Assembly: GCA_949283375.1 (NCBI GenBank)
Contig: CASDSM010000019.1
Location: 47,987-111,986 of the forward strand
Direction of reading: 5' to 3'
DNA length: 64,000 nt
Origin: an uncultured Eubacteriales bacterium
Lineage (GTDB): Bacteria; Bacillota; Clostridia; Oscillospirales; Oscillospiraceae
Positions 8,037 through 16,127 of this stretch are shown piece after piece. The position numbers and the translations under genes are program-made. Within the stretch, counting starts at the first letter, position 1. The number at the start of each line of letters is the position of its first letter. The notes beneath the pieces are model-generated. The model made no database searches and was not told the DNA's origin. It was given only the letters and a program-made list of their open reading frames with translations.

Positions 8037-9860
8037 ATGCACACCTACTGTAACCCGCTGGACCTGCCCTACCGCTACCAGCACATGAACGAGAATGGCC
8101 GCCGCTACGCCTTCCGGGAGGGGGCGGACCCCACGCTGGCGTATTTCAAGGGGCGGTACTACCTCTTTGTCTCCATGTCGGCGGGCTTCTTCCACTCGGA
8201 GGATCTGCTGCACTGGGACTTTCACGCCGATGCGGACCTGCTGATCTACGACTACGCCCCAGACGTCCGCCAGATCGGAGACTATCTCTACTTCTGCGCC
8301 TCCCGGCGGAACGAGAACTGCCCCATCCTCCGCAGCGCCGATCCCCTCCACCAGCCCTTCGAGGAGGTGGCCGCCCCCTTCCCCTTCTGGGACCCCAACC
8401 TGTTTCTGGACGAGGACGGGCGGCTCTACCTCTACTGGGGCTGCACCAACACCGAGCCCATCTGGGGGGTGGAGCTGGACCGGGAGACCCTCGCGCCCAT
8501 CGGGGAGCGGCAGCCCCTGATCTACGGCGACCCGGACGCCCTGGGCTATGAGCGCCCCGGGGACAACGGGGTTGTGGACAAGGAGGGGAGCGTGGTCTAC
8601 CAGCACCTCGCCCCCCTGTTCAACCGGGAGACGGGAAAGATCGAGTTCCCCGCCGGGATGACCGAGCTGGGCGGCTACTCCGCCGAGGCGATGACCCGGA
8701 TGTTCCTCTCCATCGGCGCGCCCTATATCGAGGGGGCCTACATGACCCGGCACGGGGGGCGCTATTACCTGCAATATGCCGCCCCCGGCACTCAGTACAA
8801 CCTCTACTCCGACGCCGTCTATGTGGGGGATGGCCCGCTGGGGCCCTTCACCCGGCAGACCTCCAACCCCTTCAGCGCCGTCCCCGGCGGCTTTGCCGCC
8901 GGCGCGGGGCACGGCAGCACCGTGGCCGACCGGTACGGCAACCACTGGCACGCCGCCACCATGCGCATCAGCGTGAATCACGACTTTGAGCGGCGGGTGG
9001 GCCTCTTCCCCGCCGGATTTGACGGGGATGGGGTGCTCTTCTGCAACCAGAACTTCGCCTGCTATCCCCGGCGGATTCCCTCCGGGCGGTTTGACCCCTG
9101 GTCGGTGGAGCCGGAGTGGATGCTCCTCTCCTACGCCAAGCCCGCCTTCGCCTCCTCCACGGCGGAGGGGAGCAGCCCGGCCCTCGCGGTGAACGAGGAC
9201 ATCCGCACCTGGTGGAGCGCCGCCGGGGCGGAGCCGGGCGAGTGGCTCGCGGTGGACCTGGAGCGCGAGATGGACATCCGGGCCATTCAGGTCAATCTGG
9301 CGGACGAGGGAATTTCCGTGGTCTTCCCCCCGGAGTGCTACGGGGACGACCGCAAGAGCCGCCACATCGAGCTGGAGCCGCAGCTCTCCCGCTATACCGT
9401 TGAGACCAGCGCGGACGGCGCGCACTGGACAGCGCTGGAGCAGGTGGAGCGGGAGTGCTCCAACGGCTATTTCGAGTATGAAGACGGCGTCTCCGCCCGG
9501 TTTGTGCGGGTGGTGGGCGGAGCGCTTCCCTATGGGCAGGCGCTGCGGATCAGCGGACTGCGGGTCTTTGGAAACGGCGGCGGGGCGCGGCCCGCGCCCG
9601 CCCGGGCCTCCGCCCGGCGGCTGGGTCCGCTGGACGCCAAGGTGCGCTGGGAGCCCATCCCCGGCGCGCAGGGCTGCAACGTGCGCTACGGGGTGGCCCC
9701 GGACAAGCTCTATCAGAGCTGGCTGGTCTACGGGGCGCAGGAGGTCGTCCTCTCCACCCTCGCCGCCGGTCAGGACTACTATATCGCAGTGGACAGCTTC
9801 AACGAAAACGGCGTCACACCCGGCGCGGTGTTTGCGCTCGGCGGAGGGGAGACGGAATGA
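8037..9860 (+). CDS. GH43-like glycosidase with discoidin and fibronectin III-like C-terminal domains
   Basis: This 607-residue protein has an N-terminal five-bladed propeller of about 350 residues: the base Asp is D31 in GADPTLAYFKGRYYLF, the modulator Asp lies in FWDPNLFLDEDGRLYLYWG, and the acid Glu lies in YIEGAYMTRHGGRYYL. Residues 370-510 look like an F5/8 type C (discoidin) carbohydrate-binding domain, with ARFVRVVGG near its end, and the last 90 residues resemble fibronectin III. GH43 enzymes are mainly xylosidases and arabinofuranosidases. No export signal is seen, which is odd for a protein with binding modules but fits a cytoplasmic oligosaccharide-degrading locus. It overlaps the next gene by four bases (ATGA), so translation is probably coupled. 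Confidence 0.85.
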   Translation: MHTYCNPLDLPYRYQHMNENGRRYAFREGADPTLAYFKGRYYLFVSMSAGFFHSEDLLHWDFHADADLLIYDYAPDVRQIGDYLYFCASRRNENCPILRSADPLHQPFEEVAAPFPFWDPNLFLDEDGRLYLYWGCTNTEPIWGVELDRETLAPIGERQPLIYGDPDALGYERPGDNGVVDKEGSVVYQHLAPLFNRETGKIEFPAGMTELGGYSAEAMTRMFLSIGAPYIEGAYMTRHGGRYYLQYAAPGTQYNLYSDAVYVGDGPLGPFTRQTSNPFSAVPGGFAAGAGHGSTVADRYGNHWHAATMRISVNHDFERRVGLFPAGFDGDGVLFCNQNFACYPRRIPSGRFDPWSVEPEWMLLSYAKPAFASSTAEGSSPALAVNEDIRTWWSAAGAEPGEWLAVDLEREMDIRAIQVNLADEGISVVFPPECYGDDRKSRHIELEPQLSRYTVETSADGAHWTALEQVERECSNGYFEYEDGVSARFVRVVGGALPYGQALRISGLRVFGNGGGARPAPARASARRLGPLDAKVRWEPIPGAQGCNVRYGVAPDKLYQSWLVYGAQEVVLSTLAAGQDYYIAVDSFNENGVTPGAVFALGGGETE

Positions 9861-10711
9861 TCAGGAAGGGAATTCAGCAATTCATGCTGGGCACTGTCTT
9901 GAGCAGCGAGGCCCAGGCCCGGGAGACCCTCGCGGCGGTGAAGGCCGCCGGGTATGACGGCATTGAGCTGTGCAGTTTTATGATCCACCCCACCGGCTTT
10001 CTGGTGCGGCTGCTCACCCGGGCCGCCGGGATGCCCACCGGAAAGGGCGGCAAGCTGGACTGGCCCAAGCTGATGGCAGACTCCGGCCTCTCCGTCATCA
10101 GCCTGCACACCGACCTCGGCAGCGTGGAGCGGGACCCGGCGGCGGTGGCCGCCGAGGCGCGGCGCTTTGGGACAGAGTATGTGGTCATCACCGGGATGTA
10201 CCGCTTCCCCTATGGGGACGCCGGGGCCTGGCGCGATCTGGCCCGCCGTCTGAACGCCGCCGGGTCGGCCCTGGCCGGGGAGGGCGTCCAGCTCCTCTAC
10301 CACAACCACAACTGCGAATTGCAGCGGGTGGCAGACGGCCTGCGGGGCTATGACATCCTGCTCGATGAGACCGACCCCGGGGCGGTGAACTTTGAGTTTG
10401 ACAGCTACTGGTTTGCCGAGGGGGGCGCGGATGCCGGGCAGTGGATGAAGAAACTGGGCAGCCGCATGAAGCTCTGGCACATCAATGACCGGGGGACCCG
10501 CCTCGCCGCCGGGCAGAGCGTCATGACCCCCATCCTCCAGACGGACAGCATGGAGCTGGGGACGGGCAACCTGCCGCTCGAGCAGTGGGTGGAGCTGGCC
10601 CGGGCCAACGGCACCCGTGCCGTGGTACTGGAGAGCCACCGGAACTGGGTGGCAAAGAGCCCGGTGAAAAGCCTCGAGGCCAGCGCCCAGTGGCTCAACC
10701 GGCATTTCTAA
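9857..10711 (+). CDS. Sugar phosphate isomerase/epimerase-like TIM barrel
   Basis: This 284-residue protein belongs to the xylose isomerase-like TIM barrel (AP endonuclease 2) superfamily. Typical stretches are AAGYDGIELCSFMI near residue 31, LLYHNHNCEL near 150 with probable metal-binding His residues, and VNFEFDSYWFAEGG near 177. Members isomerise or epimerise free or phosphorylated sugars and inositols. It begins within the stop of the GH43 gene (ATGA overlap), is followed after 17 bases by a large glycosidase gene, and so probably converts a sugar released by this locus. The exact reaction is unknown. Confidence 0.82.
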   Translation: MIRKGIQQFMLGTVLSSEAQARETLAAVKAAGYDGIELCSFMIHPTGFLVRLLTRAAGMPTGKGGKLDWPKLMADSGLSVISLHTDLGSVERDPAAVAAEARRFGTEYVVITGMYRFPYGDAGAWRDLARRLNAAGSALAGEGVQLLYHNHNCELQRVADGLRGYDILLDETDPGAVNFEFDSYWFAEGGADAGQWMKKLGSRMKLWHINDRGTRLAAGQSVMTPILQTDSMELGTGNLPLEQWVELARANGTRAVVLESHRNWVAKSPVKSLEASAQWLNRHF

Positions 10712-10728
10712 TCGTGGGAGGGAGTCAA

Positions 10729-13389
10729 ATGCGGGAACACAGGACCATCGCCCAGCTGCTGCGGGGGGATGCAGAGAACCATATCCTCCCCTTCTTCTGG
10801 CAGCACGGGGAGGACGAGGCCACCCTGCGGAAATATATGGCGGCCATCTGCAACGCCAACTGTAAGGCGGTCTGCGTGGAGAGCCGCCCCCATCCGGACT
10901 TCTGCGGCCCGAAGTGGTGGGCGGATATGGATGTGATTTTAGACGAGGCCCGGAAACGGGGGATGCAGGTGTGGATTCTGGATGACAGCCACTTCCCCAC
11001 CGGCTTTGCCAACGGGGCGGTGCGCACCGCCCCGGAGGAGCTGTGCCGGGAGAGCATCCTGGGCAATGCGCTGGCGCTGGACGAGACCGCAGGGCGGGTG
11101 ACGCTGGACCTGCGCTCGGCGGGGCTGATGGACCCGCCCCGGCCCGACCTGCGCGACCCCATGCAGGCCTATGCCGCCCGCATCCCGCCCGGCCGCACCT
11201 TTGACCCGGCCTCCGACCGGCTGCTCTGCGTTCAGGCGGTGGGGCCGGAGGGCACGGTCACCGGCCTGCTGGGTCAGGTGGAGGGGCCGGCGCTCACCTG
11301 GGACAAGCCCGCCGGGGCCTGTACCCTCCAGGTGGTCACCGCCAGCCGCAACGCCGGGTATCACCGGGACTACATCAATATGACCGACCCGGCGAGCGTC
11401 CGCCTGCTCATTGACGCGGTCTATGAGCCCCACTGGCAGCACTATGCCGCCGACTTCGGCTCCACCATCGCCGGGTTCTTCTCCGACGAGCCCGAGCTGG
11501 GCAACGGCCTGCTCTACGCCAAGGGGAACACCCTCGGCTGCGGGCAGGATCTCCCCTGGAGCGGGGCGCTGGAGGCCGCTCTGGAGGAGGCGCTGGGTGC
11601 CGATTGGGCCTCCTCCCTGCCCCGGCTCTTCTCTCAGGACGGGAGCGGGGAGACGGCGCGGGTCCATCTGGCCTATATGGACTGCCTGACCCGGCTGGTG
11701 GGCCGGCATTTCAGCGGGCAGCTCGGGGACTGGTGCCGGGCGCACGGGGTCCAATACATCGGCCATGTGATCGAGGACGACGGACAGCACTGCCGCACCG
11801 GCTCCAGCCTGGGCCACTACTTCCGCGGCCTGCAGGGGCAGGACATGGCAGGCATCGACGACATCGGCGGTCAGGTCCTCCCACAGGGGGAGGACAGCCC
11901 CACCCGCAACAGCATGGGCCAGCGCCGGGACGGCACCTTCTATCACTACGGCCTTGCCACCCTTGCCGCCAGCGCCGCCGCCATCGAGCCGGGCAAGCGG
12001 GGCAACGCCATGTGCGAGATCTTCGGCAACTACGGCTGGGCGGAGGGGATCCGGCTGGAGAAATATCTCGCCGACCACTTTCTGGTGCGGGGGATCAACT
12101 ACTTTGTCCCCCATGCCTTCTCCCCCAAGGCCTTCCCCGACCAGGACTGCCCGCCCCACTTCTATGCCCACGGGCACAACCCCCAGTACCGGCACTTCGG
12201 GGCCCTGATGGCCTATATGAACCGGGTGGCCACCCTGACCTCCGCCGGACCGCATGGCGTACAGGCGGCGGTGCTCTACCACGCCGAGGGGGAGTGGTGC
12301 GACCCGGAGGCCATGCCCTTTGAGCGGGTGGTCCGCCCGCTCTATGACAGTCAGATCGGCTGCCACGTCCTCCCCGCCGACATCTTCTCCGCGCCGGAGC
12401 GGTATCAGACCGTGCCGGGCAGCCCGTTGACGGTGAACGGGCGGAGCTATGCCGCCTTCGTCGTCCCCGGCGGGCGGTATCTCCCCGCCGCTGCGGCCCA
12501 CGGGCTCGCCAAGCTGGTCAAGGCGGGGCTGCCGGTGTTCTTTGCCGGGCGCCGGCCGGAGGCCCTCTGCGAGGGGGGCGCGCTGCCCGAGCTGCTGGAG
12601 CACTGCCCGGCGGCAGAGCCCGCCCAGCTCCCCGCCCTCCTGCGGGGCGCGGGGGTGTCCGCCCCCGTGCTGCGCCCTGCCAATGACCGGCTGCGTCTGC
12701 TGACGGTGCAGGGGGAGGCCCCCTGCGTCCTGATGACCAATGAGAGCACGGCGTCCTATACCGGCACGATCACCCTCCCCGGGCTCTCCGGCCCCTGCTT
12801 CTGGTACGACCCCTGGGCCAACCGCTGTGAGGCGGCGGAGGCGGAGGAGACCGCCGGAGGGCTGCGGGTCTCCGTCACGGTGGAGCCGCTCCACCTCCGG
12901 GTGCTGGCGCTCGGCGGACTGCCCGCAGGGGAAGCCCTCCACCGCTCTCCCGCCGCCGGGGCGGAGATCTCCCTCTCCGGCTGGACCAGGGCGGTCTGCG
13001 AGGGGGCGGAATATCCCCACTTTGGTCCGGCGGTCCCGGTGACCCTCCCCGACCGTCTGGCGGAGGAGCAGCCGGAGTTCTCCGGCTTTGTCCGCTACGA
13101 GACAGTCTTCTGTCTCGAACAGGCCGGGCCGCTGCTGCTGGAGCTCTCCGACGCCGCAGAGGGGGTGGAGGTCTTCCTGAACGGCCGGAGCGCCGGGCTC
13201 CAGATCGTCCCCCCCTTCCGCTATGTGCTGGAGGGGCAGGCGGGAGAGAACCATCTGGCCGTCGAGGTGGCCACCACACTGGAGCGGCAGTGCTATCCCC
13301 TGCTGGAGGGCTACCGGCGGATGACCACCCCGCCCCCCTCCGGCGGAAGCGGCCTGACAGGCAGCGCCACTCTGCATCACATCCGATAA
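10729..13389 (+). CDS. Large glycosidase-like protein, family not certain
   Basis: This 886-residue protein starts with HILPFFWQHGEDEATLRKYM and continues with WILDDSHFPTGFANG, a barrel-type opening seen in large clostridial proteins annotated as glycosyl hydrolases and distantly like GH106 alpha-L-rhamnosidases. FFSDEPELGNG near residue 249 and YIGHVIEDDGQH near 344 are candidate acidic active-site segments. The last 130 residues (FVRYETVFCLEQAG, VEVFLNGRSAG) look like a GH2-type jelly-roll sugar-binding domain. The start at 10729 follows GGGAGGGAG; the longer frame overlaps the isomerase gene and was rejected. No signal peptide is visible. Family and substrate are inferred from pattern and neighbours only. 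Confidence 0.72.
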   Translation: MREHRTIAQLLRGDAENHILPFFWQHGEDEATLRKYMAAICNANCKAVCVESRPHPDFCGPKWWADMDVILDEARKRGMQVWILDDSHFPTGFANGAVRTAPEELCRESILGNALALDETAGRVTLDLRSAGLMDPPRPDLRDPMQAYAARIPPGRTFDPASDRLLCVQAVGPEGTVTGLLGQVEGPALTWDKPAGACTLQVVTASRNAGYHRDYINMTDPASVRLLIDAVYEPHWQHYAADFGSTIAGFFSDEPELGNGLLYAKGNTLGCGQDLPWSGALEAALEEALGADWASSLPRLFSQDGSGETARVHLAYMDCLTRLVGRHFSGQLGDWCRAHGVQYIGHVIEDDGQHCRTGSSLGHYFRGLQGQDMAGIDDIGGQVLPQGEDSPTRNSMGQRRDGTFYHYGLATLAASAAAIEPGKRGNAMCEIFGNYGWAEGIRLEKYLADHFLVRGINYFVPHAFSPKAFPDQDCPPHFYAHGHNPQYRHFGALMAYMNRVATLTSAGPHGVQAAVLYHAEGEWCDPEAMPFERVVRPLYDSQIGCHVLPADIFSAPERYQTVPGSPLTVNGRSYAAFVVPGGRYLPAAAAHGLAKLVKAGLPVFFAGRRPEALCEGGALPELLEHCPAAEPAQLPALLRGAGVSAPVLRPANDRLRLLTVQGEAPCVLMTNESTASYTGTITLPGLSGPCFWYDPWANRCEAAEAEETAGGLRVSVTVEPLHLRVLALGGLPAGEALHRSPAAGAEISLSGWTRAVCEGAEYPHFGPAVPVTLPDRLAEEQPEFSGFVRYETVFCLEQAGPLLLELSDAAEGVEVFLNGRSAGLQIVPPFRYVLEGQAGENHLAVEVATTLERQCYPLLEGYRRMTTPPPSGGSGLTGSATLHHIR

Positions 13390-13401
13390 AACGCAAAAAC
13401 C

Positions 13402-13435
13402 GGCCCGCCGCGGAGCATCGTCTCTGCGGCGGGCC
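13402..13435 (+). terminator. Terminator of the glycosidase operon
   Basis: A GC-rich stem of ten base pairs (13402-13411 with 13426-13435) directly after the last plus-strand glycosidase gene, followed by ATTTATCGTT. Confidence 0.7.
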
Positions 13436-13466
13436 ATTTATCGTTGCAGTTATTTATCGTTGCAGT
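13436..13466. repeat. Short tandem duplication
   Basis: The 15-mer ATTTATCGTTGCAGT occurs twice (13436-13450 and 13452-13466), separated by one base, just behind the terminator stem. It looks like a simple slippage duplication. Confidence 0.8.
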
Positions 13467-13488
13467 GGTATACCGGCGCACGTTCTCC

Positions 13489-14952
13489 TCATCCGCCGCG
13501 CTCCGGACGGAGCGTGAACGAGAGGAAGTCCACCGCGCCGCCGCCCACATAGCGGAAATAGAGGGCGGCAGGGCTGGCGCCGAAGTCCACCCGGCATGTG
13601 CCGGTCAGGTTGGGCGGGCCGCCGGGGGCCGGGGAGAGCGCGAGCTCCGCATACCGCCGGAAGTCCGGGGTGTCTGAGACCTGCATCACCCCGCCGGAAG
13701 TCCCCCGCAGCTGGACGGAGACGGCGGTGGGGCCGTCCAGCTGGAAATACTTGAACCCGGCCACCGCCCCATCCCTCAGATTGGCGATGTACTGGTCCCC
13801 GCTGTGTTCCCGATCTGGGCCGGTCTGGGTAAAATAGGGGTGATTGCGCAGCTTTCTCCGGACGCCGGAGCCGTCGTACCGGCCCACCCCGTCCCTGGAC
13901 CAGAGGTTGCAGGCGATCCGGGCCTCATAGCGGCCCTCTCCCCGCAGCGGACCGCCGTTGAGGCCGCAGCTGGTCACCTCCGCCTGACGGAAGGAGCCGT
14001 CCGGGTTGCGCACCAGCTTTTCAGCGCAGGCCTGGCGGGAGTAGGAGTGCCGGTTGGTCTGGCGGTGGTAGAAGATATACCAGTCTTGTCCGAGATGCAG
14101 GAGGCCGCCGTGGGTATTTCCCAGGTAATTCCGCCCCTCGCACTCCTCCCTCCGCCCGTCGAGGAAGAGGTCTCCCTGGGAGACCAGGGTGCCGCCGAAA
14201 GTGAAGTCCCGGTCCGGGTAGTGGCTCACGGCATAGCACAGCTCATGGTTGTGCCGGGAGGAGTAGACAAAGAGGTAGGTGTCCCCGTCCTTTCGGATGG
14301 AGCTGGCCTCGAAGAACTCATGCCCCGGGAAGGAGCCGGGGCCGGATTTGGGGAAGATCACCCTGGGCTCCCCCTTGAGAGTCACCATGTCCCGCTCCAG
14401 CTCGGCCACCGTGCCGCCGTCATTTCTCAGCTTCACCCCGCCGGTGGCCAAGGCGGGAGTGGGGGTGTAGAAGCCGGAGTAGAGCCAGACGCGGCCGTCA
14501 TCGTCCGCCAGCACGCCGGGGTCAAAGGGGAACTGGTCTCCTTTTTTCCGTCCCCAGAGGGTCCCGTCCGGGTGGCGGACGTGGCCGAGGAACCGGTACT
14601 TCCCCGCCGGAGTGTCGCAGACCGCCACCCCCATCAGGCCCATAAAGTCAAAGGCGTAGTAGAGGTAGTACCTGCCGTCCGGCCCCCGGCACACGTCGGG
14701 GGCGAAGAGGAGGCGCAGGCCCAGCGCGTTTTTCGGGTCCTGGTTCTTCCGGTAGATCACGCCCTCACAGCGCCAGTGGGAGAGGTCGTCCACCGGGGCG
14801 GACCAGCAGACATAGTCGTTCACGCAGAAGATGGGGGCGCCAAAGCGGTCGTGGGAGCCGTAGAGATAGACCCGGTCTCCAAAGACGTGGGGCTCCCCGT
14901 CCGGGATGTACTCCCAGGATGGGAGGAAGGGGTTGACTGCCTGTCGATGCAT
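13489..14952 (-). CDS. GH43-like glycosidase with C-terminal CBM6-like domain
   Basis: This 487-residue protein opens with VNPFLPSWEYIPDGEPHVF, then DRVYLYGSHD, the start of a GH43 propeller in which D18 is the probable base. FAPDVCRGPDGRYYLYYAF supplies the modulator Asp and FFEASSIRKDGDTYLFVYS the likely acid Glu. The last 130 residues (AVSVQLRGTSGG, ALYFRYVGGG) resemble a CBM6-like beta-sandwich. The start at 14952 was chosen for its AAAGGAG site ten bases upstream. It is convergent with the large glycosidase operon and divergent from padR. Probable activity is on arabinose- or xylose-containing oligosaccharides; no export signal is seen. Confidence 0.85.
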   Translation of the reverse strand: MHRQAVNPFLPSWEYIPDGEPHVFGDRVYLYGSHDRFGAPIFCVNDYVCWSAPVDDLSHWRCEGVIYRKNQDPKNALGLRLLFAPDVCRGPDGRYYLYYAFDFMGLMGVAVCDTPAGKYRFLGHVRHPDGTLWGRKKGDQFPFDPGVLADDDGRVWLYSGFYTPTPALATGGVKLRNDGGTVAELERDMVTLKGEPRVIFPKSGPGSFPGHEFFEASSIRKDGDTYLFVYSSRHNHELCYAVSHYPDRDFTFGGTLVSQGDLFLDGRREECEGRNYLGNTHGGLLHLGQDWYIFYHRQTNRHSYSRQACAEKLVRNPDGSFRQAEVTSCGLNGGPLRGEGRYEARIACNLWSRDGVGRYDGSGVRRKLRNHPYFTQTGPDREHSGDQYIANLRDGAVAGFKYFQLDGPTAVSVQLRGTSGGVMQVSDTPDFRRYAELALSPAPGGPPNLTGTCRVDFGASPAALYFRYVGGGAVDFLSFTLRPERGG

Positions 14953-15084
14953 GTTCCGCGCACTCCTTTCCCGGCCGCGCACGCCCGGGAAGACCGGCGC
15001 GGCTCTGTCTCTATACTAACGGATTTTCCCCGGCCCGGCAACAGCTTTTTGCGTCAGAGCATCGCAGCACAATGCAGCGAACCA

Positions 15085-15123
15085 AAATGCATCGTTGACA
15101 AATGCATCGAGCTATGATATATT
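15085..15123 (+). promoter_or_regulatory. padR promoter with twin operator-like repeats
   Basis: TTGACA (15095-15100) and TATATT (15118-15123) are 17 bases apart. The decamer AAATGCATCG occurs at 15085-15094 and again at 15100-15109, a 15-base period flanking the -35 box; its core ATGCAT is palindromic. This suits autorepression by the PadR protein, although the binding site is inferred. Confidence 0.75.
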
Positions 15124-15160
15124 AGGGGCAAATGGGGAGGCCCCCGGAAAGGAGCGCGCG

Positions 15161-15472
15161 ATGGACGGGAAACTCAGGCGCAGCTATGTGCCGATGACGG
15201 AGACGGGATTTTATATCCTCTTCTGCCTGCGGGAGGAGGCGCACGGCTACAACATCTCCCAGCGGGTGCAGGAGATGACGGACGGCGCGGTGCGCATCGG
15301 CGCAGGCACCATGTACGGCACCCTCTCGCGCATGGAGAAGGACGGGCTGATCCGCTTCGTCCGCGAGGAGGGTAAGCGCAAGACCTACCGCATCACGCCG
15401 GTGGGGCAGGAGATTTTGGACCTGGAGTGCCGCCGGATCGAGCGGCTGTACCGCAACCTGAAGGAGGGATGA
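15161..15472 (+). CDS. PadR-family transcriptional regulator
   Basis: This 103-residue winged-helix protein has the PadR core: FYILFCLREEAHGYNISQRV followed by the recognition region IGAGTMYGTLSRMEKDGLI and the wing KRKTYRITPVGQEIL. It is a short PadR without a long dimerisation tail. It is followed after four bases by a DUF2812 gene, a common pairing in Firmicutes in which PadR represses its own membrane-protein partner. An AAAGGAG site precedes the ATG. The ligand is unknown. Confidence 0.92.
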   Translation: MDGKLRRSYVPMTETGFYILFCLREEAHGYNISQRVQEMTDGAVRIGAGTMYGTLSRMEKDGLIRFVREEGKRKTYRITPVGQEILDLECRRIERLYRNLKEG

Positions 15473-15476
15473 GCGA

Positions 15477-16025
15477 ATGGAGCGCAGATGCTTCCGCTAT
15501 TTTACACTGGCCGACTTCCGGGAGGAGGAGGCCTTTCTCGCCCGGATGCACCGCGAGGGCTGGCGGTTTGTCCGGGTCGGCGGGATCGGGCTGTACCACT
15601 TTGCGCGCTGCGCGCCGGAGGAGTACGTCTACCGGCTGGACTTCCGGCCGGAGACCGGGGATGAGGCGGCCTATCTCCGGATGTTCGAGGACTACGGTTG
15701 GGAATTTCTCCAGAACTTCAACCACGGCTGGTATTATTTCCGCAGGCGGAAGGCGGAGGACGGCGAGGAGGAGATCTTCAGCGACGCCGCCTCCCGCGTG
15801 GAGATGCTCCGCAGGGTCTGCCGGCGTTTCGCACTTTGCCTGGCGCTGCTGGCACTGCTCCCGCTGTACTGGTTCTGGCTGGTGCGCGGGACGGCTGCGG
15901 CCCTGCCGGTGGGGGTGTGTTACCTGGGGCTGGTGCTCGCGCTCGCGGCCTGGCTCACCTCCATCTTCCACAAGCTCCGGCGGCTGGCGCGCGAGGCGGA
16001 GCACCCGCTGCCGGACGGAAGGTAA
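15477..16025 (+). CDS. DUF2812 membrane protein
   Basis: This 182-residue protein has an N-terminal soluble DUF2812 region (CFRYFTLADFREEEAFLARM, then GWRFVRVGGIGLYHF and YGWEFLQNFNHGWYYFRR) and two hydrophobic helices at about residues 120-137 and 140-160. DUF2812 proteins nearly always follow a PadR gene and are thought to sit in the membrane; their function is unknown. The AAGGAGGG site is inside the padR 3' end, so the two are co-transcribed. A strong terminator follows. Confidence 0.88.
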   Translation: MERRCFRYFTLADFREEEAFLARMHREGWRFVRVGGIGLYHFARCAPEEYVYRLDFRPETGDEAAYLRMFEDYGWEFLQNFNHGWYYFRRRKAEDGEEEIFSDAASRVEMLRRVCRRFALCLALLALLPLYWFWLVRGTAAALPVGVCYLGLVLALAAWLTSIFHKLRRLAREAEHPLPDGR

Positions 16026-16053
16026 CGGGCAGATTTTCGGGAATACAAAAAAG

Positions 16054-16086
16054 CTGCGCAGGACCCGGAGCGGCCGTCCTGCGCAG
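16054..16086. terminator. Bidirectional intrinsic terminator
   Basis: An 11-bp perfect stem (16054-16064 with 16076-16086) has an A run on its left and TCTTTTTT on its right, serving both the DUF2812 gene and the convergent dlt-like operon. Confidence 0.9.
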
Positions 16087-16127
16087 ATCTTTTTTGCTTG
16101 CTTTTTCGGCGGAGGACAGGGGTGGCG

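Noticed and set aside
5645-8044. The N-terminal 800 codons of the long minus-strand frame running into the AraC gene
   Set aside because: They are the antisense of the GH2 gene; the AraC protein starts at 5644.
13436-13466. Start of a CRISPR array or mobile-element target duplication
   Set aside because: Only two copies of 15 bases with a one-base gap and no element or spacers; simple duplication.
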